DNA of 64,000 nt from Dendrobium chrysotoxum (Eukaryota > Streptophyta > Magnoliopsida > Asparagales > Orchidaceae), in contig CM034313.1 of NCBI GenBank assembly GCA_019925795.1, forward strand, positions 3,008,501 to 3,072,500. Reading direction: 5' to 3'. Positions 23,630 through 35,610 of the stretch are shown here, piece after piece. The position numbers were made by a program, and so were the translations under genes. The notes below the pieces were generated by a model, which was given only the letters and a program-made list of their open reading frames with translations, was not told the DNA's origin and did no database searches. Each line of letters opens with the position of its first letter. Within the stretch, counting starts at the first letter, position 1.

Positions 23630-23753
23630 GGCTCTGTTTGGGATAACTTTTTTATTATTTTCTAAAATATATTTCTAGTACAAAAATTTTTTAAAATTTT
23701 TTTATTAAAACAACTACTTAAAAAACAGTAAGAAAATCACCTCAAATGAAACC
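23630..23753. mobile_element. Harbinger-like MITE with TTA duplication
   Basis: Starts GGCTCTGTTTGGGATAAC and ends CTCAAATGAAACC, with TTA on both sides (23627-23629 and 23754-23756). It is a foldback throughout. Lies downstream of the ARF gene. Confidence 0.85.
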
Positions 23754-23838
23754 TTATGTTTTATTCAGCTTTATAGTTAAGAAATTCTTCATTGTGCAAA
23801 TGCCTCACACTACATTATCTTTGAAATGGTCAGATTAA

Positions 23839-23958
23839 GGCTTCGTTTGGGACGGCTTTCTTATTGTTTCTTAAAGTAACTTTCTAGTACAAAAATTAAA
23901 ATTTTTGTACTAAAAAGCTATTTTAAAAAGCAGTAAGAAAATAATCTCAAACGAAGCC
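23839..23958. mobile_element. Harbinger-like MITE, best-preserved copy
   Basis: Termini GGCTTCGTTTGGGA and CTCAAACGAAGCC are near-perfect inverses. The centre folds on itself (GTACAAAAATT / AATTTTTGTAC). Flanks TAA and CAA suggest a mutated 3-bp duplication. It lies 85 bp after the copy ending at 23753. Confidence 0.85.
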
Positions 23959-24286
23959 CAAGTGAATATAAGAAAGGATAAGACAACCTTTTGGACACAA
24001 GTTGAGAGGCAGCAAACAAAAACCAACAATGAAGACTAATCTCTTTTTTTTTAAAGGAAACGAATCCTTAAGAGCTATCAAAAAGAAATTCCTGAGAGGT
24101 AATGAATAGTAGAAGATTAGAACTATTTACAAGCATGGAATGGAAACTAAATACTGAGCTAACTTAAGAAGCTCAAAATGACATCAATGCCCAAAGAACA
24201 GATTTATGGCATCTCCTACTAAAGATAACTTCAAACTTGGAAGAAACTGCTTCTTCAGCTGTCCTTCTGACAAGAGATTTCTCCTA

Positions 24287-27200
24287 TTACTTACCCATGT
24301 TGCTGCAACTCGAATCCATTGATATTGTGAGTCTCCTTGCAACCTTCATGAATTTCCTACGCATGTACAAAAGAAATCAGGATTGGAATGAATTCTGGAC
24401 TCATTTGTTTGCTTGAAAATTTCAAAAACAATTAGTTTTTGCTGAATTCTATTCATCATTTGATTTGATATTTGATGTAGTTAGACATTAATAGAAATTT
24501 AAACTCTACAATTAGCCTCAAAATTACTTTTTTCTAAGACATTTTCCATCTACAGACAACCAAAATAGCCCTCAGAAGTAGTCTATGGCAAGAACAATAC
24601 ATAAAGAAGTAAAATATTGAGTTTTTAACATTCATTTAAATTCAGTAGAACTTATTCATGGCAGCTTAAGAGCAACTTACGCAAAAGGTTCATCTTCTGG
24701 GTGTTTAACTGCGCCGGCTGTATCTCGGTAAATAATACGGCTGGTTAACTCCGAAATCTCGATTCCAAACATGTTTGTCAATCTCCTGTACATCTCCTCA
24801 TATGAATGGAAAGCGGAGAGATCAAGGGTGCGGCCGATATCTTCGGACTCCATAAACACCTTGCACTGAACAATCTCTGGACTAATATCATTTGCTTTTA
24901 ATTCCCAATGCCATGGAAGTCTATCATCAGAAAGTGAACTGTTCCCCTTTACGTTTTGATGATTGCCTGAATCAGATCTATCTGAGTAGTTTACCATCTT
25001 ATCAGAATTCATATCCAATGAGCTGTTTAAGCTGAGAGAGAGCTGTGGTTCAGTGAATATCTTTTTTCCAAAGAGTATGAGCTGAGGTTTGTTTGCTTTG
25101 GATTCTTTGTTACATTCATTCCGCACACTTTGAGGAGGACAACCGATGGTTAACAAGTTAGAGCCATCTTCATAGATAGGAGATTTCGGAGGAATGAGGC
25201 CTGTGGGGATTATGGGAGGCCGTGCAAAGCAATGAATTCCAGAATAGAACAGCCCAGGCTGCAACTTTCTGAAGTGGAGTTCTGGTAGAGATGTGCCATG
25301 TTGAATATGCCTGGCTCCCTGTATGCTAGCTGCAGGGGTAGTGCCATCTAGGAGACTGGGAATGAGAGGGTTTCCGAGAAAAGGTTGGCTTGAAATTTGA
25401 AGATCGAATGGGGAATCAAGATGCTGGGTGATCCGATGCTTTTTTCGTAGAGATGAGAATGGTTCTAAATGGATGGCTGACATGTTTGATACAATTTCCA
25501 CCAACCAAGGGTTCACACGTTTTACATTCTGCAAAAGATCAGGCTCATCCCATGTCACCTGCAAAGCCATTCTCAAGAAAGAATAAGTTATGGCTTAAAT
25601 GGTTGGTCAACAACAAAAACACTTTGTGCAAGTATAATCTCCTAATGATGTAGATGTCACAAAATGTCATTCACATTATGCATTTAGGGAAAAATATAGG
25701 GGGTTTTATGTTGTGGAACCTAATTTGTCACCCCATGAAGAAAATGCGCTAAGCAGATTTAGTAGCGAGTCAAGGAACTGGGGCTGTAAAACTCCTCAAT
25801 CAAATCATAGTGAAATCTGTAGCGGCAGTAATAGGATATAGTCATCAATTAGGTGAACATATATAAAATTCTTCTTTTTCAATTTCTAATTTTTGTCACT
25901 CTTGATGACTGAATTAGGTTTCATCTATTTCCCAATAGGAGGAATAGCATTCATACATTGCATCCCATGACTCATGCAATTCAGACATAATTTGTAACTC
26001 ACCAAATTAACAAAGGAAAAATATCATCTGAATTGCATTTGAAAATCCTATAACATAGACACATTACCCTTTCGAAGTAAAAATGTCACCTGTGAAGCAC
26101 CAAGCAATAGCCTAATTTGTAAATCCTCAGCGTAATTAACAAAGGAAAACCAAGTTAAAAAGAAAAGAGGGCCAAAGAAGCAACAATACCATGTCTGAGC
26201 ATACACTAAACTATAAGCAGATATTGCAAAAACAAGACAGTAAACAAGTAAATAGATACAATGAAATGAACCAGTAGATCCATAATAAGAGCAGAAAATT
26301 TGTGTATTATAATGCAGGCAACAAACCTCTAGTAACCTCCAAGGAGACCCAGGCCATCTTATAGGATCAGCAACCTGAACTGATGATATTGTACCCATGA
26401 ACCAACTTATTCTTGAGGAGTCCTCAGTTTCAAAAGCCATCTTAAACCTCATTCCTGAACACCATTGGACTCTCATGGCAGCTCTCACTACTGATGCTTT
26501 TACAACGAACTCCGGTGCAGTAGCCCTCGGATAGTAAACAACATCGAAAGGAAGCCCACTAGCTGCAAGCGTTGCTGCATACATAACAGAATCTACCTTC
26601 AATTTCCCCTTTCCCTTACTGTTTGGATCAGAATTGATACCACTTCTGTTATCATTGTCCCTAATTGATCGTTTATCTCCCTCCATCAAGTAAATACCGA
26701 ATCCCCCTAAGGTACAATTTTTATGATTCCATCCTTCAGATAAATCATGACCAACCTTTGCTCGTCTAATCCCCACACAAAGATCACCATTATCAGTTCT
26801 CAAGAACACAACTGAATCACCAGCCGCAAGCTTCTTCTCATTAACAAAATTGCTCCAACCAGTTGTGAGCAAATGTCGCCGAGGTGTCCCTCTATAAATA
26901 TGCCTAAATTTCCAAATCTTTCCATGCAAATCCTTTACTAGAACCATTTGAACAGGTGGCGTGGCCGAGTAATCCAATCTTGGGAATATAGTCTCAGCAC
27001 AATATCTTGGAACAGAGAAACCACCACCATTATTAGCATCAGATTGGGTTAATGTCTTTACAAAACATACAGGTTTTTCCTGTATCTCTGACCGGTTGAT
27101 CCCTAATGAAATTCCTTCATCTTCATCATAATCCAACTCATGAGGCTTTAAAGGAACCATTTTTATCTCAGTGAATACCTCATCAGTGTCAGAATCAGCC

Positions 27201-27400
27201 TTGTATTTTACAGATTTTACACGGCAAAGAATCATAGGGGGAATTTTCATAGAATTATCAAATTCCACAGAGCTTTTTGCATGCTCAGAATGACCTTGAG
27301 GTGAGTAATAGACTAAAGAATTTACCAGCGGCAACTGCACCATGCCTCCAGCGCAAGCATGCCATAATTGGGAATCCAAGCAATTTTCAATGTCCTTCAT
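24287..27400 (-). CDS. ARF: Auxin response factor, ARF10/16/17/18 class, complete
   Basis: Three coding exons by splice signals and homology: 27400-26327, 25558-24681 and 24356-24287 (1074, 878 and 70 bp; 2022 bp, 673 aa, normal for this class). Phases agree at both joins (GAG|GTG, and GC|G). The start is MKDIENCLDSQLWHACAGG, the usual ARF opening; the in-frame ATG further upstream lies in a probable 5'UTR intron. A B3 DNA-binding domain spans about residues 110-215 (FVKTLTQSDANNGGGFSVP, RHIYRGTPRRHLLTTGWS). The auxin-response domain spans about 270-370. A serine-rich middle follows, then a C-terminal PB1 domain (KVFMESEDIGRTLDLSAF...). It is a nuclear transcription factor binding auxin response elements; class members without a glutamine-rich middle are usually repressors. 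The miR160 site at 25308-25328 implies post-transcriptional control. No disabling change seen. Confidence 0.95.
25308..25328 (-). promoter_or_regulatory. miR160 target site in ARF coding exon 2
   Basis: The plus strand reads TGCCTGGCTCCCTGTATGCTA, which is mature miR160 except at base 20 (T instead of C). The mRNA site is therefore complementary apart from one mismatch near the miRNA 3' end, which plants tolerate. It encodes SIQGARH, the conserved position of this site in ARF10/16/17-class genes. Confidence 0.93.
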
Positions 27401-27408
27401 TCTTTCTT

Positions 27409-27850
27409 CTGCAAATCCCGTCAATAAAAGACATAAATACATAAAACTCATGAATTTAATCACTTAGGGGATATTTAGTTGCAAGATACAACCAAGATTT
27501 AGCCAAGATTTATGATAAACCTTAAATCTTACTGATAGCTAAATCCCATTTCCTCCCGTTTGGTTTTTAAGTCTGCGATTTGATAAATCCTACCAGTCTG
27601 ATTTTGTCGATTTAAAGACGATCGCTGCCTCTTCTCCTTCTCGCCATGATCTCCTTTTGCGCTTATTTCAGAACATAGATTGCGTCTTCTACGCTCACGG
27701 CGATTGAATCTCCTTTCGCAGCGTTTCCCGTCCTCGTCCCGGCGTCCTCCGACGAGCTCTACTGTGCGGTGGCTAGAGACTAAGTGAGGGAGGAGGAGAA
27801 TGTTGAGAGAGATCAAGAGGACTGAAGAGGAAGCCAGGAGAGAAAGAGAA
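27409..27850 (-). other. Probable ARF 5'UTR exon and intron
   Basis: On the minus strand an acceptor TTTGCAG ends at 27409, eight bases before the start codon. A donor A|GTAAGA at 27532-27531 would give a 124-bp intron. The upstream leader is GC-richer and passes into the pyrimidine-rich strand of the GA microsatellite, as plant leaders often do. The 95-residue frame at 27529-27816 is probably leader sequence. Transcript support is lacking. Confidence 0.55.
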
Positions 27851-27859
27851 CGCCAAGAA

Positions 27860-27893
27860 AGAGAGAGAGAGAGCGAGAGAGAGAGAGAGAGAG
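27860..27893. repeat. GA microsatellite in the ARF leader/promoter
   Basis: Roughly fourteen GA units with one C interruption, read as CT in the gene's direction. Confidence 0.9.
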
Positions 27894-27941
27894 AAAAGAC
27901 GAGGAGATATTTAACTTAATAATCAGTTAGTAGTTTTTAAA

Positions 27942-28360
27942 AGTAAGATACTTATGTGTTAATTAGAGATTAATATAATTTTTTGAATAATTAAAAATTA
28001 TGAAAAATAATTAAATATTTATAAATTAATAAAATTACTATAGGTTAAATAATTATAATTTAATTCATGTAAAAATATTTTCTAAAAATAACTAAAATTT
28101 TACTTGGCTCATTATTTATTATTTAATGGCTATTAAAAATTAAAAGTAAGATACTTACTTGTTAATGAAATTAAGATAATCATTTAAAATAATAAAAATT
28201 TATCAAAAAAGAAAAAAACAATTGATTATTTATAATTAATATCTTAATTATAGGCTAAATAGTTATAATTTAATTCATGCAAAAATAATTTATAATAATA
28301 ATTAAAATTTTATTTAGCTCATAATTTATTATTTAATGCCTAATTGGCCATTAAAAATCA
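27942..28360. repeat. Two diverged tandem copies of an about 205-bp AT-rich unit
   Basis: AGTAAGATACTTA, ATAGTTATAATTTAATTCATG, ACTAAAATTTTA and CATTATTTATTATTTAATG words recur in order at about 27942-28140 and 28146-28350. It lies just upstream of the ARF leader. Confidence 0.7.
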
Positions 28361-28702
28361 AAATTCACAGAATTTTCTGAAGTAAATTTATTTAAGAAAT
28401 GTTTGAGAAGAATTCTGAGCTCTTGTTTTCAACAAATAAGAGGAGGAAGCTCTTAAAAAATAAGAGATTGCTACGGCAAAAGTATGAAAAATCGCTGCTT
28501 TTGTACTCTTTTGCCCAAAAAATAGGATAAGCCGTTAGAAAATAAGATTCCTTCACAACAAATATTTGATATTTCAGCGCAATTATCTGAAACAGCGCAG
28601 AAATAAATAAAAGAAAAATATAAATTATAGCTCTAAGCCTCTCTAACTCTTTATTTTTCTCTCTCTTCTATGAATTTTTTTTTAATATATATTAAAAAAA
28701 GA

Positions 28703-28969
28703 AGGAGATTTACATACATATCATTTTATACTACTCTATTTATATGTTTAACACTTAAAATTTTAATATTACATATATATCACCTTATATTATTTTAATA
28801 TCAAATATGTCACCCATGTTTCATTTCCACTACATATACATTTCATTCCTATCACTCATATTTGATATGAGAGTATATTATGAGTGGTATGTATGTAATA
28901 TTAAAGTTTAGATGCCAGATATATAAATAGAGTAGTATATAGTGGTATGTATGTAAATCTCCCATAAAA
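28703..28969. mobile_element. Foldback MITE related to the 11428 element
   Basis: The left end GGAGATTTACATACATATCA is mirrored by the right end (GGGAGATTTACATACATACC on the minus strand). The arms continue as inverted repeats for over 60 bp (TACTACTCTATTTATAT). The TTTACATACATA core resembles the Mutator-like MITE at 11428. A-rich flanks prevent a clear target duplication. Confidence 0.8.
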
Positions 28970-29067
28970 AATGATATTGATAAATGAAAAAAAAATCAAT
29001 AATGTACTTATATTTGATTATAAATAATAATAATAATAATATTTTTAAATGACAGTTATAATTATGC

Positions 29068-29290
29068 AACTCATCTTGATATATTGGTTAGAAGATTTGA
29101 CTATCAATCTAGAGGTCTTGGGTTCAAATCTTGCGTACGTAATTTGTGTGTGAATTTATCTTAATTGATCTAAATATTTAAAATTTAAAATGAAAGATAA
29201 TAAATTTTAAGGGGGTAAGGATATAAAGTTGTGTTCGAACTAGAATAGAGTACATCAACCCTATTAAGCTCAATGGTAATAGATTAATAA
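29068..29290 (+). mobile_element. tRNA-derived SINE, second family
   Basis: A box A-like start (ATTGGTTAGAAGATTTGACT) and box B GGTTCAAATCT at 29121-29131 are spaced as in a tRNA. The words AGAGGTCTTGGGTT and GTGTGTGA are shared with the element at 35410. The tail is degenerate. Confidence 0.65.
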
Positions 29291-29363
29291 CAATAATATT
29301 GAAGGCATTTTTTTTCAATTTTCTTCTTGTATTTTTATTATCTCATGCGTGCATTTATATTAT

Positions 29364-29870
29364 TGTTACGTGCTAGAAAATTCATGGCGGTATATATAGA
29401 ATTTTATGTCTTAGCTTTGCATGAAAAGCAAACATACACACGCATAAAAATAAAAATGCATAAGACACTAAAAGTTTTATATGAAAATTAGGAAAGGAAA
29501 ACCATAGGGCATATTCTAGTTGAAATAATATATTATGTACTTGAACTTGCATAAGTTCACTCTTCTACAGAACTTGAGATAGTGAGATAATAAAATTGCG
29601 AACACTTGATTGATCTTTTGTAGTTATAGTAGTGATTATGAGAGTAATAGATGGACGATTGTTGAATGATATAGGTTAGATGACATCAATCAAACGACAT
29701 TGATTAAGTGATGGTGGTTGGATGACAATAGTCTGACAATGATAATCAAATGAGAGTGAATGGACTATGACAATTAGTGATTGGTGGTCAGAAAAAGATA
29801 ATTGGGTGATAGTGGTTTGACAATGATTATCGTACCATAATACTGGCTAGTAGTGATCATTTTTGTTAAA
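29364..29870 (+). mobile_element. 3'-truncated relic of the family A LTR
   Basis: Begins TGTTACGTGCTAGAAAATTC and retains the following TATATAGAATTTTATGTCTTAGC block and AAAACCATAGGGC, as in the 5' third of copies 1-4. A decayed minisatellite (GTGATGGTGGTTGGATGACA) follows. The conserved 3' third is missing. Confidence 0.65.
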
Positions 29871-30099
29871 CGTAGGGTATAGCTCTAGGGTTATATAGAT
29901 ATACAAGCTATTTCAAATCTCAAGTCTCTTAACTTTGTAATCACATCTTTTATAATAGTGCAGCAGAGTATACTTTTGTAACTTCGGGTATATAGTTGAT
30001 TTTTTTCTTGGATTTCAAGATAAAAACTCTAGTATCCTGTACATTCTTTTTTTTTAATTTGTGAATGTATTGAATTTTCATGCATAACTAAGATGCAAA

Positions 30100-30119
30100 A
30101 CTCTCTCTCTCTCTCTCTC
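30100..30119. repeat. CT microsatellite
   Basis: Nine to ten CT units. Confidence 0.9.
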
Positions 30120-30689
30120 CTCTATTGTCGTAATTTTTTAGCACATAATAGTTTGGTATTATCTATTGAAAACTTTCTCAATATACTATAAATACTTTTT
30201 TAATGGCTATAAAAATCAATCCCTCAATTAAGGAAGCATAATCAAGTTTGTAAAGGCCACTAAGGCCTCACTTTAGATGGTCATATGCATAGCATGGAAG
30301 AGTTCCAAGTTCAAATCTTTCAACTCATAAAAAGGATATTGGATAAGAAAGAGCATAATTACATCATTATAGAGTTCTACCACCAAACCACAACAATTTA
30401 ATGCCACCATTGCAATGCCTCATCATTATGTGTCAGCTCCTCCTTAGTCTTTACCTCATTAAGTTTTCTTATACTATGCCAGTTCAACCCATCATTTCCA
30501 CGTTGCTTGCCCAACATGTAATTTTTTGGTTGTATTAATAGACTTAAATCAATCTTATCTTATTGATTTCTTTTGTGATGTTATGAAACATGAACTTTTT
30601 GCAATAAAAGAAATTCCCTTTGAAGAAAAGAAAATTACCATAGCTTTCAAGGATCTTGACCTTTAATTGATGCAATTCTCCAACATTTT

Positions 30690-31205
30690 TACACATGGGG
30701 TTCAAGTTGCATGTAATTTTTCCTTGTAATGGGACATCAAATCCTTATGAGCATATCAACCACTATAAGACCACATGCACATTCAATAAACTTCTGATGT
30801 AGCCATTTGTCATGTCTTTCTCACAACCCTCAAGGGACAAATTCGCTCCTAGTTCTACTCTTTCTTCTAGAAATGTTCATACTTCTATCAATCTAGTCAA
30901 GCTTTTTATTGAATAATTTATTATTAATCAGAAGATCATAAAGAACTCCTTATATCTCATTAAGATTTACTTAAATGATGAAGAGACCTTTAAAAAGTAC
31001 TTTCAAAGATTTTTTTTTTTTGAAGTACATAAAATTGCAAGAGTGGATTCAGAGTTATTATGAAGTACATTTATTAGAGGTCTCCACCCTAAACCTTTTT
31101 ACTCCTCATTAATGTGAAAAATAATCTACTCCTATATTGATCTTATTCATTGAATTGAAGCATACATAATTATTAATGAGGCCATGAGTATTCTTCAGAA
31201 GTAAT
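30690..31205 (+). pseudogene. Ty3/Gypsy gag relic
   Basis: In shifting frames the plus strand reads NGTSNPYEHINHYKT, then LVKLFIE.FIINQK, then EETFKKYFQRF, then FIRGLHP.PF, then IEAYIIINEAM. This is the order of the retrotransposon gag domain in Athila/Ogre-like elements (SDPYEHI...FN.E...LI.G...AEKYI..EEA). Stops and shifts abound. No pol follows. Confidence 0.6.
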
Positions 31206-32160
31206 TTGAACAATACTCATGTAAATATAACAATTCATAGTGAAATAATATGCCTTCTAGCATATTGGGGTTATGATTAGTCTTAGCAATATATCATGTT
31301 TATGTGTATCATATGCATTATATCATTGTCATGTAAACTAGTGTTATGTATCTTATGAAATCATCATATATGTGCATCAAATATACACAAGAAAGAATAA
31401 ATGCAAAAATCATGTATGATCATAGAGAGTGTTCTTTATATTATTATATCAATTCATATTGTATCAGAATCATATCAGTGCATGTTGTATCAAAAATTAT
31501 ATCACTATGTATTAATCGTAAGTCAGAATTCTAGCTAATCATGTTATATCAATCATATGATTTTATAGTATCACCTACTATATAATATCAGTCTTATACC
31601 ATATCATCTCAATCATAGTTAGATGCTTCATGTAGGAGTTGTTACTCCTCATCTATCATATCATAGCTCCTTTATGCCTCCTATCATATTATATTCATTT
31701 TAATGAAATCTCACCAGTTTATCCTCCTATACAGGATATCATATATTTGCAAACCTAAATCAATCTCATTTACCAGTCATGCTTTCTTACATTTACACAT
31801 GCTTCACAACAGATATACATGTATATCATATTTCTTATGCATATGCAATATCATGTAAATCATACTAACAATATTCAATAATCAATGCAATAATGCTCAT
31901 TTTCATATATGCTTATTTAAATCAGTAAATCATTATAAATATGCATGTTGTAGCCAAATAAATTCATATTATGTCAATTATATGTATCATATCAATTATG
32001 CATATCCTGTCATTATTTATGTATATTACGTCAATCTAATGTACATGTAAATTATTTTATTAGATCTTAATATAATATTTATATATCAATTTTGCATGAA
32101 ATATAATATGATCATGTCAAAATGTATGGAATGATCGGATTACAACATACTAAAAATTAT
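31206..32160. repeat. Low-complexity TATCAT-rich DNA
   Basis: The words ATATCAT, TATCAATCAT and ATCATGT recur irregularly for about 900 bp without a fixed period. No gene seen. Confidence 0.55.
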
Positions 32161-33440
32161 GAGGGTATGAGGACTTGGGTAATGGGTTTAGATATTTATA
32201 TAAAAAAAATCTGAAAAGTGGCCAACGTTATGGAGCGTTATAGTGTTACATCACTCAACACCACTGTGCTCCCAAGGATTTTCTATCTCTAGAAATTTTT
32301 ATAACAAGAGACCTTAGTGCCGTAGCACTTTAAAACATATTCACCAAATAGAGAAGACAATGTTGTAGCGCCGCAGTGCCTCCTAAGAGCCTCGATTTTC
32401 TTATGTTGTACAGAGGGCCTCGTGCCACAACGCTCCCCACATGGCCACATCAGTGTCGTAGCGCCCTCAAGGGAAATTCTATCCTTATCAAAATTTCATA
32501 CTAATTTTAATTTCTAAGTCTCTTTTTAAACATTCCAAACATCAAATAAGCCAATCATATTTAGAATTTTATAAGCCCCTATTTTGGTCAATAGGTATTC
32601 TAATTACCGTACATGCGGGTATTGCACTTTCTCTCATTCGAATTTTCAAAATAATTTATAACTCATCAAAAATATATTGAATACTTATCTTTCAAGTAAT
32701 TTTCTATTTAAATTATGAATGAATTTTTTTATATAAATAATTTTGCATTTAATAAAAATATCTAGAAGGCATGTCCATGAGATAGCCTCAATGGGACATA
32801 ATTCTCACTAAAAATAACTCATGGGACATATGAGAGACAGAGTATCTACTCACAATTTTTGAAAAGGGATATCTACAATGTAGTTTTGATGAGTAGTTAA
32901 TATTTGATATGATCCTCTCTAGAAAAACTCCATGAGAGTAATTGACTGATAGAGAAACCGATGCCATTGTTGATTACCCTTATCTATCATACCCACCCCC
33001 GTGATTTCTCATTGTTGCTCGCTATTCACAATTGTTGCATGAGCTTATCATCATTGCATTTCAATGCACATGAAATATATTATAACAAACTCAAAAAATA
33101 TTTTATAATATTTAATTTTCATCAAAATAAATATCTTTTATATTTAAAAAAAAACATTCAACCAAACAACCCAGTATTTTAAGATCCAGAATTTAAAACT
33201 TAGGTGTATTTATATTTATTCACAAAAATATAATATAAATATATTAAATATTTCACACGACAATGATCGCATGGGAGTTATTATTTTAGAAATGCCTTGT
33301 GGACCCGACTTAATATGGCGGTTGGATGGCAAAAATAATTATATATACATATATAATAAAAACAAAAATTTAACATGCATTTATTATTTTTTATTAATTT
33401 TTCTCTCTTTTATTTGTCTTTAATTTTTCTCAAAAAATTC
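32161..33440. other. Unassigned, probably LTR-derived DNA
   Basis: At about 32230-32470 the phrases GCCGTAGCAC, GCGCCGCAGTGCC, GCCACAACGCT and GTCGTAGCGCC repeat loosely, a pattern I associate with plant Gypsy LTRs. No boundaries were found. The rest is AT-rich with no gene. Confidence 0.35.
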
Positions 33441-33469
33441 CAATAATTTTATTTTATTTTATTTTTTGT

Positions 33470-33800
33470 GAAGAGAATGCTATGCGTCAAGTGTGTGGTG
33501 GACCGGCGAGATGTGAGTGCGACGTGCGGTTTGTCGTCTAAAGAATAATAATAACAATAAATAAAATAAATAAATGAATAAAGAGAGAGAGAAAGCGGGG
33601 AGGACAAAGATTCCAGGATCCGGTTCCGAGTCGACCTGAGATGTGGGTCCCACAATTTATACCGCTAGCACGTGACCTCACCATCCTGTTTGGGCCCACG
33701 TGATAGGCCTGACGTCCTTTCCCGGGCCCATCTCACTACTCACGTCCAATATAGGTGGGCCGTGCCTAGCGTTGTCACGGGCCAACAGGAAGAAAAGAAG
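33470..33800. promoter_or_regulatory. Promoter-like island with G-boxes and TGGGCC motifs
   Basis: A GC-richer block in AT-rich surroundings. It holds two perfect G-boxes CACGTG (33669-33674 and 33697-33702) and several TGGGCC/GGCCCA motifs (33691, 33725, 33754 region), which are typical of plant housekeeping promoters. No credible coding exon follows on either strand within about 1.5 kb. It may be an orphaned promoter copy or belong to an unrecognised transcript. Confidence 0.4.
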
Positions 33801-35400
33801 AGGCCCAAATAGCTAGTACAAAGTGCACCTTAAATCCAAGATGTGATTTTTGTTATAGAAACATAATTAATTTCCTCACTAAACAAATTTAATTAGAAGT
33901 CTGAAGTAGACTAAAGTTTGTCTTGAAACACTTGGGGTCAAACTCATTTTTCACATAAAACTTTTGGATGAAGATCATTTTAGTATATTTGGAACTCAAC
34001 TCTCATTTTTTATTATTTATATGAGATTTTAATACTTATGTGTATCTAATTAAATATAACAATGGTGGAAGTTATGCAAAAAAAAGTTTATGTTAAATAA
34101 ATTTAAATTTTATGTAACATTCATCATGAACAAATTAAGAATACAAATTTATAAAATCAACTCTACATAACCTTACATGACTAAGATAAGATTGATGATG
34201 ATAGTGATAATGACATACACATATATCATACATACAAGTCTCTCTCTCTCTCTCTCTCTCCCTCTCTCATCATACATAGATCATACATATAGTTTTTTTA
34301 ATAAAAAATTATTTTAGTCAAATTTTCAAGCACATAACCTTTAATAGTTAAATCAGCGTAGTTCACATTGATCATATGAGCTTATAGGGTTTAGGGTTTT
34401 GATGATTATAAATACAATTTTGTTGACCCGTCATTTATTGATACATCTTTTGTTGCATATGTTTAATATTAACACTATATGTACACTCTAAATAAAATTT
34501 ATAATGTTTGTTGCATTTCAAAAAAAAGATATACAAGACTAAAAAATTATTTGTAACTCATGTTAGTAAAGCATGCCATTATATAAAGCAAATAAAATAT
34601 GAACTTACTCGGGATAATTAAGTTGGCCACATCTAACATATACAAAGATGTAAGAGCCCAATTATAAATTTAAATTTTTATTATTTGTATTGAGCATTGA
34701 TTTAGAGATTATATCATGTGATATAGTGGACATTGGTATCATACATGATTTTTCATGTGATGATGTGATATGAATAATGAAATTATTTTGCTTTTAATCT
34801 TGTATGCAAGTTGCGAAAGTAATTAGTGTGTAGAATCGTAAGAAATTCGTAGAAGAAGATTAATTGAAAAACCTCTTCTCATGCTCAATAAGATACCAAT
34901 CACTTAGAAGAAGATTACTTACAAGTTATTCATCATCTTTAGAAGCAATTAATTTTTATCCTAGTATAAGCTCATTGTAAAATCATACTTAGCTTCCCTT
35001 TATTTCTTTGGTTTATGCTTTCATTTAACTATAAAGACAACAACTTCTGCTAATGCTTCTTAATCACCATCAAAATTATATGAAATCTCATCATATGAGA
35101 ATACAACATCAAAAAGCATGCACCCTACATAAGCATGCCCTCCACTTCAAATTTTGTTGCTCAAATGTGTTTGATTTCTATGCATATCCTTTTCATTGAA
35201 AAATTAACAAACACATAAATACATAATCCATTTTAAGTGTGAGTTAGCTCAGTGAATTTACAAATTAGGACCTTTTTCTAATGGCATTATAGCTCACCGC
35301 CATGCAACAATGTCATGCTCAATATTTCAATCTTTTGCTTGATCTTCAACACTGCAATTATTAAATCTCAGTTGAATGTGTATAGATATCTCCAACATTA
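33801..35400. other. AT-rich intergenic DNA with CT microsatellite
   Basis: A CT run lies at about 34240-34268. No gene, SINE or MITE was recognised in the remainder. Confidence 0.55.
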
Positions 35401-35404
35401 CACA

Positions 35405-35530
35405 ACTCACTTTAGTTTGATGGTTGGGGGCTTTGGCTACTAACCAAGAGGTCTTGGGTTTGAGTCTTGTTTATATGATGTGTGTGTGAGTTTGCTGTAA
35501 TTCGCCTAAATGTCCAAAAAAAGAGAGTAT
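35405..35530 (+). mobile_element. tRNA-derived SINE, second family
   Basis: Box A-like TAGTTTGATGGTTGGGGG and box B GGTTTGAGTC at 35457-35466. Shares AGAGGTCTTGGGTT and TGTGTGTGAGTTT with the copy at 29068. Ends in an A-run near 35525. Confidence 0.65.
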
Positions 35531-35610
35531 ATATAACTATCTCACATATTCTATTCGTCATAAGAGAACATTGGACTATGTGTCCTTTACTCATTCATGC
35601 TTTTTCTAAT

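Noticed and set aside
27401..27463. Upstream ATG giving an extended ARF N-terminus (MIKFMSFMYLCLLL...)
   Set aside because: A splice acceptor TTTGCAG lies just before MKDIENCLD, and ARF proteins start at that motif; the hydrophobic extension is intron translation.
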